A stretch of 64,000 nt of DNA from Flavobacterium cheongpyeongense (GCF_003202435.1 NZ_QJHK01000001.1:248001-312000), one strand, 5' to 3'. Positions 24,915-34,016 are shown, numbered from the stretch's first letter. A program made the numbers and translations. The notes: a model not told the origin generated them from the sequence alone.

Positions 24915-25991
24915 ATGGAATTTTTTTGGTATGTAGTTTTAATGGGAATCCTTGCCGTTTATATTGTGTTGGACGGCTACGATTTTGGGGCAGGAATTAT
25001 TCACTTGTTTTTTGCGGAAACTGAAAGAGATAAAAAAGTCATTACAAACTCGATTGGTCCGTTTTGGGATGCCAATGAAGTCTGGCTGATTGCAGCCGGA
25101 GGGGTTTTGTTTTTTGCTTTTCCAACTTTGTACGCGTCGTCTTTCAGTGGTTTTTATTTGCCCCTGATTATGATTTTATGGCTGTTGATTTTCCGTGCTA
25201 TTGGTCTGGAAATGCGTGGTCAGGTGCATCATCACATGTGGGAAGCCATTTGGGATAAGGCTTTCGGGATTGCAAGTCTGCTTCTGGCTTTGTTCTTCGG
25301 AATTGCTTTGGGAAATATCGTTCGCGGAGTAAATCTCGGAATGGTAGAAAACGGTGTTTCTACGCAGGAGCCACATTATTTTTTTCTTCCTTTATGGAAT
25401 CCGACTTTTAGCCCGCAGGCAGATCAATTGGGAATTATCGATTGGTTTACTTTGTTTTTGGGAATCGTAAGTGTTGTCGCATTGATGATTCACGGTGCGA
25501 ACTGGATTATTTATAAAACGAATTCTTCCTTAAACGAAAAACTTAAAAACTTAGTTTTTAAACTGAATATTGCTTTGTTGGTTTTAGTGATTATTTCACT
25601 TCAGATCTGGCATTTTATTGAACCGAAACCATTTCATAATTTTGTCGAAAATCCAATTTTATGGTTTTTTCCTGTAATGACTTTTGTTGGAATTTTAGGA
25701 TTGTTCAAAGTGCGGACTTTTAAAAAAGACGGACAGGCTTTTATATTTTCTACCTTATTTCTTGTTGGCGGATTTGCTTCAACAGCCGTTTCGATTTTCC
25801 CAAATGTTCTGCCGTCTACCAATAAGGTAAATCCTTCGCTTACGATTTACAATACTGCTGCCGGCGAATACGGACTCAATGCCGGTCTGAGCTGGTTTTT
25901 TGTGGCTTTGTTTCTGGTGATTGTGTATTTTATTATTCAGTATCATGTTTTTAGCGGAAAGATGGATGATGTTGGGTATGGGGAGCATTAA
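24915..25991 (+). CDS. cydB: Cytochrome bd ubiquinol oxidase subunit II
   Basis: The 358-residue, 8-9 TM partner of CydA shows the family blocks VLDGYDFGAGIIH near residue 20 and GPFWDANEVWLIAAGG near residue 55. It stabilises the haem subunit and completes the oxidase. It starts two bases after cydA, so the genes are translationally linked. I searched the following 250 bases for a CydX-like small ORF and found none. Confidence 0.95.
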   Translation: MEFFWYVVLMGILAVYIVLDGYDFGAGIIHLFFAETERDKKVITNSIGPFWDANEVWLIAAGGVLFFAFPTLYASSFSGFYLPLIMILWLLIFRAIGLEMRGQVHHHMWEAIWDKAFGIASLLLALFFGIALGNIVRGVNLGMVENGVSTQEPHYFFLPLWNPTFSPQADQLGIIDWFTLFLGIVSVVALMIHGANWIIYKTNSSLNEKLKNLVFKLNIALLVLVIISLQIWHFIEPKPFHNFVENPILWFFPVMTFVGILGLFKVRTFKKDGQAFIFSTLFLVGGFASTAVSIFPNVLPSTNKVNPSLTIYNTAAGEYGLNAGLSWFFVALFLVIVYFIIQYHVFSGKMDDVGYGEH

Positions 25992-26181
25992 AGTATTTTA
26001 ATATTCTACTCAAAAAATAGAGCATAATTATATACAATACAAGGGAAGAGCTCAAAATAGGGCTAGACCCAATAGAAGAAACTGTAATTACAGAGTTTGT
26101 GGATTTAGTTTTTTTTCAATAAAATTAGACTGTTATTTATTCAAAAATGGTATTATTCATTAAAAAGAAAGCCAACCAAAA

Positions 26182-26218
26182 AAAGCGCAAGAAGAAATAC
26201 ACCTCCTTGCGCTTTTTA
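26182..26218. terminator. Bidirectional terminator between cydB and the T9SS protein gene
   Basis: AAAAAGCGCAAG and CTTGCGCTTTTT form a strong hairpin around a 16-base loop, with A and T runs on both sides. It lies between the convergent cydB and the 26250 gene. Confidence 0.8.
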
Positions 26219-26249
26219 GTCTTTTAGTAATTGGCTTTTATAAGAAAAA

Positions 26250-29087
26250 CTATAAGCCTTTTTTAATCAACTTTGTTGTTCCTTGATTAGTTTTCAGGAA
26301 ATAAACCCCATTATTGTACCCAGACAAATCGACTTGTGAAGTTGCTGAAGTTGCTTTTTGAGATGTTACTTTTCTACCTGTAACATCATACACTTCCAAT
26401 AAACCATCTTCTTTAGTTTGTATGTTAAAAATTCCTGATGACGGATTTGGGTAGACTTGAAAATTATTCGAACTTAGAAAATCATCAGTTCCAAGGCTGG
26501 CACAGGTTACTCCAGATGTAATAGGAGAACCGTTTAACCAATTTGATTTGGTTCCATAAAGATTAAAGTTATTCAAAACACCATTTGAACCTCCAGTAAC
26601 CGAGTTGGTCAAAGTACTAATAGCAGTATTATTCGCTTGGTCATATCCTTGATTGAATTTATAGTAGGCTAGTAAGCCATTTTCGTTACCAAGTAATTCG
26701 CAGTCTTTAGACGCATTAATTTGAGTAGCTGTTCTGGCAACATTCCAAATTCGTATTTCATCTAGTTCGCCTTCATAAAATTCAAAAGGACCTGAATTAT
26801 TATAGGTTCTGCCCCCAATCAATAAATTATCTGAGGTAATATTAATGTTTACGGTACCAGTTGCTCCTAAAACACCATCCACATAAATTTCAAGGTTATT
26901 TGTAGGATTTGCATTTTTTACTACGGCTATATGATGCCAGTTACTATTGATATGGATTGAAGATGAAATAGTACTACTTACATCATTGACATTATCATAA
27001 GTGTAGAAATCTACATCTCCATCATGTACACGTAATTTAGTATGACTGGTATCATTGGTGTTTTTACCCCAGCAGATAATAGTACCAGAGTCATAATCAT
27101 TTTTTACCCAAGCCTCGATGGTAAATTCGTTTGGTTTTTCAAAATGAGTTAATGGAATGTAATCATTAGTACCATCAAAATGTAAATGAGTAGCAGGGGT
27201 TGTTGTAGTGGCTACTTGTACCGCTACACGGTTACTGGTTGAGGCTTCAGTGATGCGTTTTATGACATTATTACTATAATCTGCCACTATAATTTTACCA
27301 TCGGCTTGTAAGGCAACTCCGGTTGGTTGGTAAAACCCTGAACCCAATGTTATTATATTGGTTCCATCGGTATTCATACGTTTAACGGCATTATTTCCAT
27401 AATCAGCTATTACAATTTTACCATCGGCTTGCACGACAACTCCATATGGTTCATTAAATCCCGAACCTAGTGTAGCGATATTCATACCATCTGGATCCAT
27501 ACGTTTGATAGCATTATTATAAGAATCAGTTACGATAATTTTACCATCCGCTTGTAAGGCAACACCAGAAGGATAATTAAACCCTGAACCTAATGTTAGT
27601 ATATTGGTTCCATCGGCATTCATACTTTTGATAGCATTATTATTATAATCTGCTACTACAATTTTACCATCGGCTTGTAGGGCAACTCCTGTTGGTTGGT
27701 TAAAACCTGAACCTACTATTTCTATATTGGTTCCATCGGCATTCATTCGTTTAACGGCATTATTACCAGTATCTGCTACTATGATTTTACCGTCTGCTTG
27801 TATGGCAACTCCTACCGGAAGAGAAAATCCTGAACCTAAAGTAATCACATCAGTACCGTCAACATTCATGCGCTTTATTGAATTATTAGCATAATCTGCT
27901 ACTATAATTTTACCATCAGTTTCAATCGCAATTCCTGCAGGTAAATTAAACCCATTTCCAAGAGTTTCTATACCTGTTGTTAGTACTTGTTCTACATAAT
28001 AAGTTCCAGAAGTAATGGCATCCGAACTAGCTAAAGGACTACCGCCAGACGGAGTTGTAAACCATTGTGCTGTTGCGCCTGTAAGCGTATTAGCAACTAA
28101 ATTGGCAACAGTACTGGCTGGAGGCACAATTTGTGTAGCATTAGAAATTCTGTTTACGGGTATGGCTAATCGATTTGTACTTTCTACACCTGTTACAGTT
28201 TGTGTCGCATAGTACATTAATTTATCATATAACGGATAATTGTTGGATAGTAAGTAATTTCCTGGAGGTTCATAATACCATTTGATGTTGTTTCCAGTAA
28301 TTTGAAGATCGGCTAGTGTTTTGTCGTCGCCTGCAAAAATTTGTGTAGCATAATTTGTTGTGGGAGCAGCTGGAACCATTGGTGTACAACCTGTACCAGC
28401 CGTATTTGAAAAACTACCTGTAATAGTACCATTTTGGCTGCCGTTATTTCCAGCCATATCAGGAACGGTATTTCCGGAAATGTTTTCAAAGGTGTAATAA
28501 ATATCTAAGCCTGCTTCATTTCCAGTTAAACAGGTACTTCTGTTATTTTGTATTTCTGAAAAGGCTCTTGCTACAGACCAAATGCGAACGTTGTCAAATT
28601 TTGCATTGGCGTCTGTTACGCCATCCATACGGTCTCCAATTCTAATATTACCAGTGCTTGATAATGAACTACCTATAAAAGAAAGAGTTGTTAGGTTGCC
28701 ATTTATCTGTACTCTCAAAGTTCCATCACCTACCACTATAGCAATATGGTACCATTGCCCTGCATTTAAGGTAGTTAAATTAATAGTGTCAGATTGGGAA
28801 CCATTGCCTAAAGCCAGTTTAGCTTCTCCCAGATTATTTACATAGAAATCAAAGGGTTGAGGGATGCCAGCATTATTGGTTGAGGAAATCCCTCCATTAT
28901 AATCCTGTAAGGAATTCATATAAAAATCAAATTCGACAGTAAAGGCACTACTGTTTATAGAATAGGTATTAGGAATGCTTACATAATTAGCCGTTCCATC
29001 AAGATTGAGTGCATTGTTTTGTGCATGTAGCGCAGTGGTTATTCCACATAACAGTACTACGATTAGAAAAGCGTAATTTTTTTTCAT
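26250..29087 (-). CDS. T9SS-secreted protein with two LamG domains and a six-repeat NHL-like propeller
   Basis: The 945-residue protein has a signal peptide (ending TTALHA). A LamG/concanavalin-like domain spans about residues 25-200 and an Ig-like linker follows. Six 41-residue repeats (about 376-616; pattern GSGF..P.GVALQADGKIIVADY.NNAIKRM) form an NHL/SMP-30-like beta-propeller. A second LamG domain (about 635-800) comes next. A type A T9SS sorting domain (QVYPNPSSGIFNIQ to the C-terminal LIKKGL) completes it. It is exported by the type IX system to the surface or medium. LamG and NHL domains suggest glycan or protein binding rather than catalysis. It lies 20 bases downstream of a paralogous cargo gene. 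Confidence 0.9.
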   Translation of the reverse strand: MKKNYAFLIVVLLCGITTALHAQNNALNLDGTANYVSIPNTYSINSSAFTVEFDFYMNSLQDYNGGISSTNNAGIPQPFDFYVNNLGEAKLALGNGSQSDTINLTTLNAGQWYHIAIVVGDGTLRVQINGNLTTLSFIGSSLSSTGNIRIGDRMDGVTDANAKFDNVRIWSVARAFSEIQNNRSTCLTGNEAGLDIYYTFENISGNTVPDMAGNNGSQNGTITGSFSNTAGTGCTPMVPAAPTTNYATQIFAGDDKTLADLQITGNNIKWYYEPPGNYLLSNNYPLYDKLMYYATQTVTGVESTNRLAIPVNRISNATQIVPPASTVANLVANTLTGATAQWFTTPSGGSPLASSDAITSGTYYVEQVLTTGIETLGNGFNLPAGIAIETDGKIIVADYANNSIKRMNVDGTDVITLGSGFSLPVGVAIQADGKIIVADTGNNAVKRMNADGTNIEIVGSGFNQPTGVALQADGKIVVADYNNNAIKSMNADGTNILTLGSGFNYPSGVALQADGKIIVTDSYNNAIKRMDPDGMNIATLGSGFNEPYGVVVQADGKIVIADYGNNAVKRMNTDGTNIITLGSGFYQPTGVALQADGKIIVADYSNNVIKRITEASTSNRVAVQVATTTTPATHLHFDGTNDYIPLTHFEKPNEFTIEAWVKNDYDSGTIICWGKNTNDTSHTKLRVHDGDVDFYTYDNVNDVSSTISSSIHINSNWHHIAVVKNANPTNNLEIYVDGVLGATGTVNINITSDNLLIGGRTYNNSGPFEFYEGELDEIRIWNVARTATQINASKDCELLGNENGLLAYYKFNQGYDQANNTAISTLTNSVTGGSNGVLNNFNLYGTKSNWLNGSPITSGVTCASLGTDDFLSSNNFQVYPNPSSGIFNIQTKEDGLLEVYDVTGRKVTSQKATSATSQVDLSGYNNGVYFLKTNQGTTKLIKKGL
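27240..27962 (-). repeat. Six tandem 123-bp coding repeats
   Basis: The DNA encoding the six 41-residue propeller repeats is itself highly repetitive: CCATCGGCTTGTA, TCAGCTATTAC-like and GGTTCCATCGG blocks recur every 123 bases. Recombination between copies would keep the frame and change blade number. Confidence 0.85.
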
Positions 29088-29107
29088 TTAAAAGGCGTAT
29101 TATGTAG

Positions 29108-30457
29108 TTATTCTTTAATTATCTTATAACTTTTATTGTTTCCAGTAGCATCGGTTACTTTTACTAAATATAACCCATTAGGAAAGTTAGTGAGGTTTAT
29201 TTTTTCTGAATCCAGTACATTATTTCTAACCAAAATCATTTTACCCATAACATCAAAAACCTGAATAGTAACCTTTTCTTTGACTTCAACATTCAAGATA
29301 TTAGGGGTTGGATTAGGGTAAATGGAAATATTTTCTTCTAATTTTTGATTTGTAGTGGCTAAAGTAGTACAGTGTGTAGTGTAAACAGTAACATTACTAG
29401 TCCATCCTGCACAGGGAGGCAGTGTTGTATCATTTGAATTAATACCAACAGCTAATCCCGAATAAGACACTGGAACACAAGCTTCTCCAAGCTCCCAAAC
29501 ACAACCTCCAGTGCGTATTATCCATTGGTTGTTTTCCCAAATTATTTCTGAATATGAAGGTGAACTAGCACATCGGGCTTGACTGGTATTGATACCGCAA
29601 TCCACACGATCTGTTTTATAGTTTGGTTTTCCGTTGATTTGATCTGCATAATAAAAAGTTGCATTAAAATCACCCGTTACGGTGATAGGGTCGTATAAAG
29701 GAGGCATAGCACAACCACTACCTGAAACGAAAGAATAGTTATTAAAAATATAAAATATACTATATTCAGGACTATAGGTAAACAAGTTTTCAATACGTCG
29801 GCCATTATATCCATCAAAATTAAAATAACTCACTAGTCCAGGTTCATTCCCAACCAAACAGGAAGCATAATTATTCGCTATTTCTGATGTCGTTCTTGCC
29901 GAAGACCATATACGGAAATTATCATATTTAGCATTCCCCGTATTAGTGGTAGAACTGTAACTGGTGGCGCCAAGATTAATATCGGTTAGTCCGTCAAAAC
30001 CATCTAAAGTAGCAGTAAAATTATAGTCAATAGTAGGTACTCCATTTACATATACCTTTACATTTTTAGTACCTGAATTTGTCACGACAAAGGCAATATG
30101 ATACCACTGTTGTGCGTTAAAAGTTGGCATTCCAGGAACCGCTTCTTCTGTTGTGCCGTTTCCTAATAATAAGGCAGAAGCCCCTGTATTATTCACATAA
30201 AAATGGATAGGTTTTGCAACAACCCCATTGCTGGCAAAGGAACTAAATCGAGCATTGTAATTATTTGATGCGTTTAAATAAAAATCATACTCGATAGTAA
30301 AACTAGTACTGTTTAAGTAATAATCACTGTAAAAAGAGGAGTTTCTATTGTAGCTACTAAAATAACTGTCATTACTCATTTGTAATGCATTGTTTTGCGC
30401 ATTTGTGATTCCAAATAGTAAAGACAGAAAAACTGTAATGAAGTATTTTTGTTTCAT
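29108..30457 (-). CDS. T9SS-secreted LamG-domain protein
   Basis: The 449-residue protein has a signal peptide (ending LLFGITNA). A LamG domain at about residues 25-210 resembles the first domain of the neighbouring 945-residue protein (shared FYVNN, QWYHIAFVV and FDNFRIWS-type blocks). A cysteine-containing middle region (DRVDCGINTSQARCASS, GGCVWELGEACVP) follows. A C-terminal T9SS type A sorting domain (ISIYPNPTPNILNVEV) ends in YKIIKE. The function is unknown; adhesion or glycan binding is plausible. It is downstream of the LytTR signalling operon with an 87-base gap. Confidence 0.88.
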   Translation of the reverse strand: MKQKYFITVFLSLLFGITNAQNNALQMSNDSYFSSYNRNSSFYSDYYLNSTSFTIEYDFYLNASNNYNARFSSFASNGVVAKPIHFYVNNTGASALLLGNGTTEEAVPGMPTFNAQQWYHIAFVVTNSGTKNVKVYVNGVPTIDYNFTATLDGFDGLTDINLGATSYSSTTNTGNAKYDNFRIWSSARTTSEIANNYASCLVGNEPGLVSYFNFDGYNGRRIENLFTYSPEYSIFYIFNNYSFVSGSGCAMPPLYDPITVTGDFNATFYYADQINGKPNYKTDRVDCGINTSQARCASSPSYSEIIWENNQWIIRTGGCVWELGEACVPVSYSGLAVGINSNDTTLPPCAGWTSNVTVYTTHCTTLATTNQKLEENISIYPNPTPNILNVEVKEKVTIQVFDVMGKMILVRNNVLDSEKINLTNFPNGLYLVKVTDATGNNKSYKIIKE

Positions 30458-30544
30458 ATAATGTGGTATTTAATACCCAAAATTATCACAAAAAAGCACC
30501 TCAAGTCTTAATTTGGGACGAACAGCAGAACTTTGTGGACGAAT

Positions 30545-31195
30545 CTAAATTCGGAAGTCGATCTCTCTGGAAATAGGAATTTCATACTGTTCAATTTTTA
30601 CAAACGAACTGGATTTTATTGAAATTTTATCTTTATTTACAATATATGAGCGATGGACTTTGTAAAAAGTGGAAGCATCTAATTCTTTATGAAAATTATC
30701 TAAAGTAGTTCGAATGGTATGGGTTTTAGAAGTGGTTATAATATCGATATAATTTTTATCACTTTTAATAAATAAAATAGAATCTAATAAAATTTTCACA
30801 TCCTTATAACCATCTTTAACAGTGATTGATTTTGGTTTGGATTGTTCTCTTGCTACTTCGATAGCAGCAATTAAATCGATTTTTTTTATAGGTTTTGTTA
30901 AATAGGCAACAGGCTGAATTTTTAATGCCTTTTGTAAGGTTTCCATTTCCGTTTGACCCGTAATGAAAATGACTTTTTCATTAGTTAGGTTCATTTTTGC
31001 CCATTCAATTCCGGTATCGTGGTCTTCTACATTGATGTCTAATAAAATAATTTCGGGAGAAAAGTGATGTAATGTAATTGTAGCATCATTTAAATTGAAA
31101 GCCAATTCAATAGAGGCATAACCGCAATCTGTTAAAATATTTTTTATATGATTTGCAATTAAAACCTGGTCTTCTACAATTACTATTTTAGGCAT
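30545..31195 (-). CDS. LytTR-family response regulator
   Basis: The 216-residue protein has a receiver domain (residues 1-115) with phospho-acceptor Asp53 in IILLDINVED and the conserved Lys101 in VAYLTKPIKK. A LytTR DNA-binding domain follows (about 120-216; FIKSDKNYIDIITTSKTHTI, FYKVHRSYIVN). It should be phosphorylated by the adjacent HisKA_2 kinase (5-base gap). Its targets may include the two T9SS cargo genes directly downstream, an inference from position only. Confidence 0.93.
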   Translation of the reverse strand: MPKIVIVEDQVLIANHIKNILTDCGYASIELAFNLNDATITLHHFSPEIILLDINVEDHDTGIEWAKMNLTNEKVIFITGQTEMETLQKALKIQPVAYLTKPIKKIDLIAAIEVAREQSKPKSITVKDGYKDVKILLDSILFIKSDKNYIDIITTSKTHTIRTTLDNFHKELDASTFYKVHRSYIVNKDKISIKSSSFVKIEQYEIPISREIDFRI

Positions 31196-31200
31196 AAAGG

Positions 31201-32079
31201 CTATAAATTAAAATATAAATGGAAACCTTTGGCAGTTTCTATCGTTGGGTTGACTTTTAATTGCTGACAAAGTTGTAGTACTAATTTAGGACTAACTTTT
31301 TTATCTGTCGAATTTAATCCATTGTCTTTATAATCAAATGAAATGAAATTATTCTCTTTGTTAATTTCTAAATTCATTCGTTTTTCATGATTTTTTTCAA
31401 AGGCATGTTTTACCGAATTTATGATTAATTCGGTAACTAGTAAACCAATATACATAGCATTATCAGAATGAATTTGAATCGAATCGATCTCAAAAGTAAT
31501 CTCAAATTCTTTATCTTCTTCTAAACTTGTAAAATTATTTTTTACTTCCAGAAGATATTCCTTTAAGTCAATTTCATTGTTGGTTTTTGTTTGATACAGA
31601 TGTCTATGTAAAGAAGCAATAGTTTCTACTTTTGATAAAAGCTTGACAAAATCATTTCTATTCTCGTCCCCTTGCTTTTTACGAAGTGTATCAGCTATAA
31701 GTAATGAAATTAGTTGTAAATTATTATTGACCCGATGATTGGTTTCGCTAATTAAAAATTCGTTTTGTTTGGAATAACTTTCTAACTGCTGGTTTATAAT
31801 TCGTACTTTTTTTAAGTGATAAATTAAGAACAGAAACCCACTCACAAAAAAAGTAACAACAACCAGTAATAAAATTTGGCTTTTCTTTACTTCATTTATC
31901 GTCTGGTCAGAAATAGGCTGCTTTTTATTTAGAAATGTTTTTTCAATTGTGGTAACATCACCATTTGGGTTTTGAAGTGAAAAATTCTTTGTTTGAAAAG
32001 AAAAAACAAGCGACGTATTAAAAAAAACGACTGCATAAAAAATAAACAAAATGGGTTTTAGAAACACTTTAATGTTCAT
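31201..32079 (-). CDS. HisKA_2-type sensor histidine kinase
   Basis: The 292-residue protein has an N-terminal membrane/signal segment (about 7-28), a short extracytoplasmic part and a TM helix at 69-87. A HisKA_2 dimerisation domain with His115 in ISETNHRVNNNLQLI follows, then an HATPase domain (N-box LLVTELIINSVKHAF, G1 YKDNG). The ATP lid and second glycine box are reduced (KGFHLYFNL at the C-terminus), as in many short HisKA_2 kinases. The ATG overlaps the stop of the upstream membrane gene (ATGA), so it probably takes its signal with that protein. Confidence 0.9.
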   Translation of the reverse strand: MNIKVFLKPILFIFYAVVFFNTSLVFSFQTKNFSLQNPNGDVTTIEKTFLNKKQPISDQTINEVKKSQILLLVVVTFFVSGFLFLIYHLKKVRIINQQLESYSKQNEFLISETNHRVNNNLQLISLLIADTLRKKQGDENRNDFVKLLSKVETIASLHRHLYQTKTNNEIDLKEYLLEVKNNFTSLEEDKEFEITFEIDSIQIHSDNAMYIGLLVTELIINSVKHAFEKNHEKRMNLEINKENNFISFDYKDNGLNSTDKKVSPKLVLQLCQQLKVNPTIETAKGFHLYFNL

Positions 32080-32720
32080 TCCATTTGTTTTTTTGATTTC
32101 AGAAAAAGATACTCCTTAAAGATAAAGATTTGAAAAATAATATAGAAGACAATATTAAAAATCCATATATCTATAAAAGGATCCTCACATAAAACTAATT
32201 CTAAATTGCCTACAGAAAAAATCGTGACACTACACGCAAAATATAGAATTAAACCAATAGAAAAGTTGAAATAACGATGCTCGGTTGCTAAATTGGAGAT
32301 AATATAATAAAGCGCATAAAGTATTAAAATTATAGAGATGGAAATAATTTCATAATTATTAAAGTTCCAAAATGAATTTGGATCTTTTATATACATTGAC
32401 GCTAAAATTACGGTTTGTGCGATTAAAACTGTCCATATAACTTTTTTCAAAATCGTATTTGAAATTAATTTTTTGAAAAGTATAGATAAAAATAATAGTT
32501 GGAAATAAAAATAAAAGTGCGATACAAAAAAGTTTTGTCCAAAGTATAAAAATCCTATCAGATGGCATATTATTTCTACAATACAAAGAGAAAATAGATA
32601 CCACAAAAAAGTTTTTTCAGTTTTTTCACGTACTTGTTTATTTTTAAAAAATAAAAAGGTATTCAATATTAGAAAAAACAAACCTAATAAGCTTGAAGAG
32701 AATGCAATTATATCTGTCAT
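32076..32720 (-). CDS. Polytopic membrane protein, putative sensor partner of the kinase
   Basis: I do not recognise this 214-residue protein as a named family. It appears to have about seven TM helices (first at residues 5-24, last near 187-205) with short loops and a basic tail (FLKSKKQME). It is the first gene of a three-gene operon with a HisKA_2 kinase (4-base overlap) and a LytTR regulator. The kinase has almost no sensory domain of its own, so this protein may provide signal input. It could instead be a simple membrane anchor. Confidence 0.7.
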   Translation of the reverse strand: MTDIIAFSSSLLGLFFLILNTFLFFKNKQVREKTEKTFLWYLFSLCIVEIICHLIGFLYFGQNFFVSHFYFYFQLLFLSILFKKLISNTILKKVIWTVLIAQTVILASMYIKDPNSFWNFNNYEIISISIILILYALYYIISNLATEHRYFNFSIGLILYFACSVTIFSVGNLELVLCEDPFIDIWIFNIVFYIIFQIFIFKEYLFLKSKKQME

Positions 32721-33328
32721 GTGGTATTTGTATATATTATGGCCACCTTAAAAAGCAAAAATAGTAATTTATTTTTATACTTGAATTTAGTCAATTTGTA
32801 AGCACTATAAATAGCCTGATTTTTCAAAATCTAATCTGTTGGAACAGGCAAAATATACCGGTTATTCAAATTATTTTTCCTCATGTAAAACCTACTCCAT
32901 ACTAAACCTCTCTAGTTTGTAATTAAATTTTAGATGTTTCTCAATTCTCAAAAAAATGGATCATTCCAGACTTTTCCAGATACGTAATAAAAAACATTAT
33001 GATTAGTTGACCGCATTAGAGATAGCACCGGTATCTCCCTATACGAAAAAAGCGCTTTTCAGCCGTAGGTTTTGTTAGCAGGGAATTTAGCGGATAGTCC
33101 AGCCTTACCAAATGCCATGATGATATTCTCGATTTTTAGCAAATATGAATAAAATTTAAGGTAATTAGGCTTGTTTTTTTTAAGTATTTAATTACAACTA
33201 CGAGTTATATTTTATAATTTGATTTGTAGAAAAAAAAAGAGGTTAATGCGTAATATTGCACACGTAAGATTTTCCGGAAGTTGTCTTAAGAAAGATGTTT
33301 TATTCAAACTTTTATTTCTTATTTTATT
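32721..33328. other. Intergenic region with repeat copy B
   Basis: This 608-base gap divides the LytTR operon (minus) from the small membrane ORFs (plus). It holds the structured element copy B at 33013-33115. The rest is AT-rich with no credible ORF, terminator or operator that I can support. Confidence 0.5.
33013..33115. repeat. Structured intergenic element, copy B
   Basis: The copy has complementary ends GCATT (33013-33017) and AATGC (33111-33115). Its internal blocks GAGATAGCACCGGTATCTCCC, GCCGTAGGTTTTGTTA and GGGAATTTAGCGGATAG are shared with copy A. Compensating end changes (GCGTT/AACGC in A, GCATT/AATGC here) support a conserved terminal stem. Confidence 0.75.
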
Positions 33329-33511
33329 ATGTTCATAACAATTTTTAGCGATACAATTAAATTTAAATACAAATCAAAAAACTGGCAGTATAATTTTGAT
33401 GAAATTAAAGAACTTGGATTGCTAAGAAAAAAGAAAGAATATTTTCTTGAAAGCATTGCTTTTATTGCAGTAACAGCCGTAGTATATTTTTGTATGATTT
33501 TACTGAAATAA
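33329..33511 (+). CDS. Small hypothetical membrane protein
   Basis: The 60-residue ORF encodes a basic, possibly soluble N-terminus (IKFKYKSKNWQYNFDEIKEL, a pattern like a short PH-type strand pair). A C-terminal TM helix (ESIAFIAVTAVVYFCMILLK) follows. I do not recognise the family. It overlaps the next ORF by one base (TAATG), an arrangement that supports both as real, translationally coupled genes. Coding status is inferred from this overlap and amphipathic composition. Confidence 0.5.
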   Translation: MFITIFSDTIKFKYKSKNWQYNFDEIKELGLLRKKKEYFLESIAFIAVTAVVYFCMILLK

Positions 33512-33732
33512 TGAATTTATACGGTATTATTGCCACAGTTGTATGTTACGCTTGTATTATAATCGCAAGATTTCATAATGCTTCAGAGTTTATATATTTT
33601 GTTTATGTAAAAGATATTTATCAAAAAGAAACAAGAATTAAAATTGAATCAAATGATCGTTTTCTGATAGGCAGGCAGATAGATCAATATCTGTATTTTC
33701 AGTTTGAAAGAAATATAAAAAATACTGCTTAA
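33511..33732 (+). CDS. Small hypothetical protein with N-terminal TM helix
   Basis: I start at the ATG at 33511 (MNLYGIIATVV, 73 residues), which shares a base with the previous stop; an upstream in-frame start at 33490 would lie within the preceding gene. One N-terminal TM helix (about 3-20) is followed by a charged cytoplasmic segment (YVKDIYQKETRIKIESNDRF) and a tail that could form short strands. No known family is recognised. It is coupled with the upstream 60-residue ORF. Confidence 0.5.
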   Translation: MNLYGIIATVVCYACIIIARFHNASEFIYFVYVKDIYQKETRIKIESNDRFLIGRQIDQYLYFQFERNIKNTA

Positions 33733-33749
33733 ATAAAGAAAAAAAGAAA

Positions 33750-33836
33750 ATGTATGTATTTGGAATTCAACAGGATTTGTTTTTCATAATGGCTGCTTTG
33801 ATGTATGGTTATTTTATCACTATCAGAAAAAAATAA
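33750..33836 (+). CDS. Very small hydrophobic ORF (28 residues)
   Basis: MYVFGIQQDLFFIMAALMYG and a C-terminal basic TIRKK describe a single-helix micro-protein. It begins 17 bases after the preceding ORF in a tight plus-strand series and is preceded by a purine-rich AAAAAGAAA stretch. A chance ORF cannot be excluded at this size. Confidence 0.3.
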   Translation: MYVFGIQQDLFFIMAALMYGYFITIRKK

Positions 33837-33971
33837 TGAAATAAAGCATGGGAATGAACTTTATAAAATAAATAAATAGAAAAGCTTTTAAGCAGGATAG
33901 AAGTTGAGTCTGGGTGTTATAAACAAAAATTTGGGGAAATTTGATGTAACCCCAGATAAAATGTGTCCTGT

Positions 33972-34000
33972 TTTTAGCCCAAAATCTTTTTGGGCTAAAA
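33972..34000. terminator. Bidirectional terminator
   Basis: TTTTAGCCCAAAA and TTTTGGGCTAAAA form a strong hairpin between the small plus-strand ORFs and the convergent TauE/SafE gene. Confidence 0.8.
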
Positions 34001-34016
34001 GCTTTTTTATAAAGAA

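Noticed and set aside
25992-26181. Possible cydX after cydB
   Set aside because: No short ORF with a conserved N-terminal TM helix begins within the expected distance.
27240-27962. Regular 123-bp repeats that could look like a CRISPR or satellite array
   Set aside because: The repeats are in frame within one gene, contiguous with no unique spacers, and encode propeller blades.
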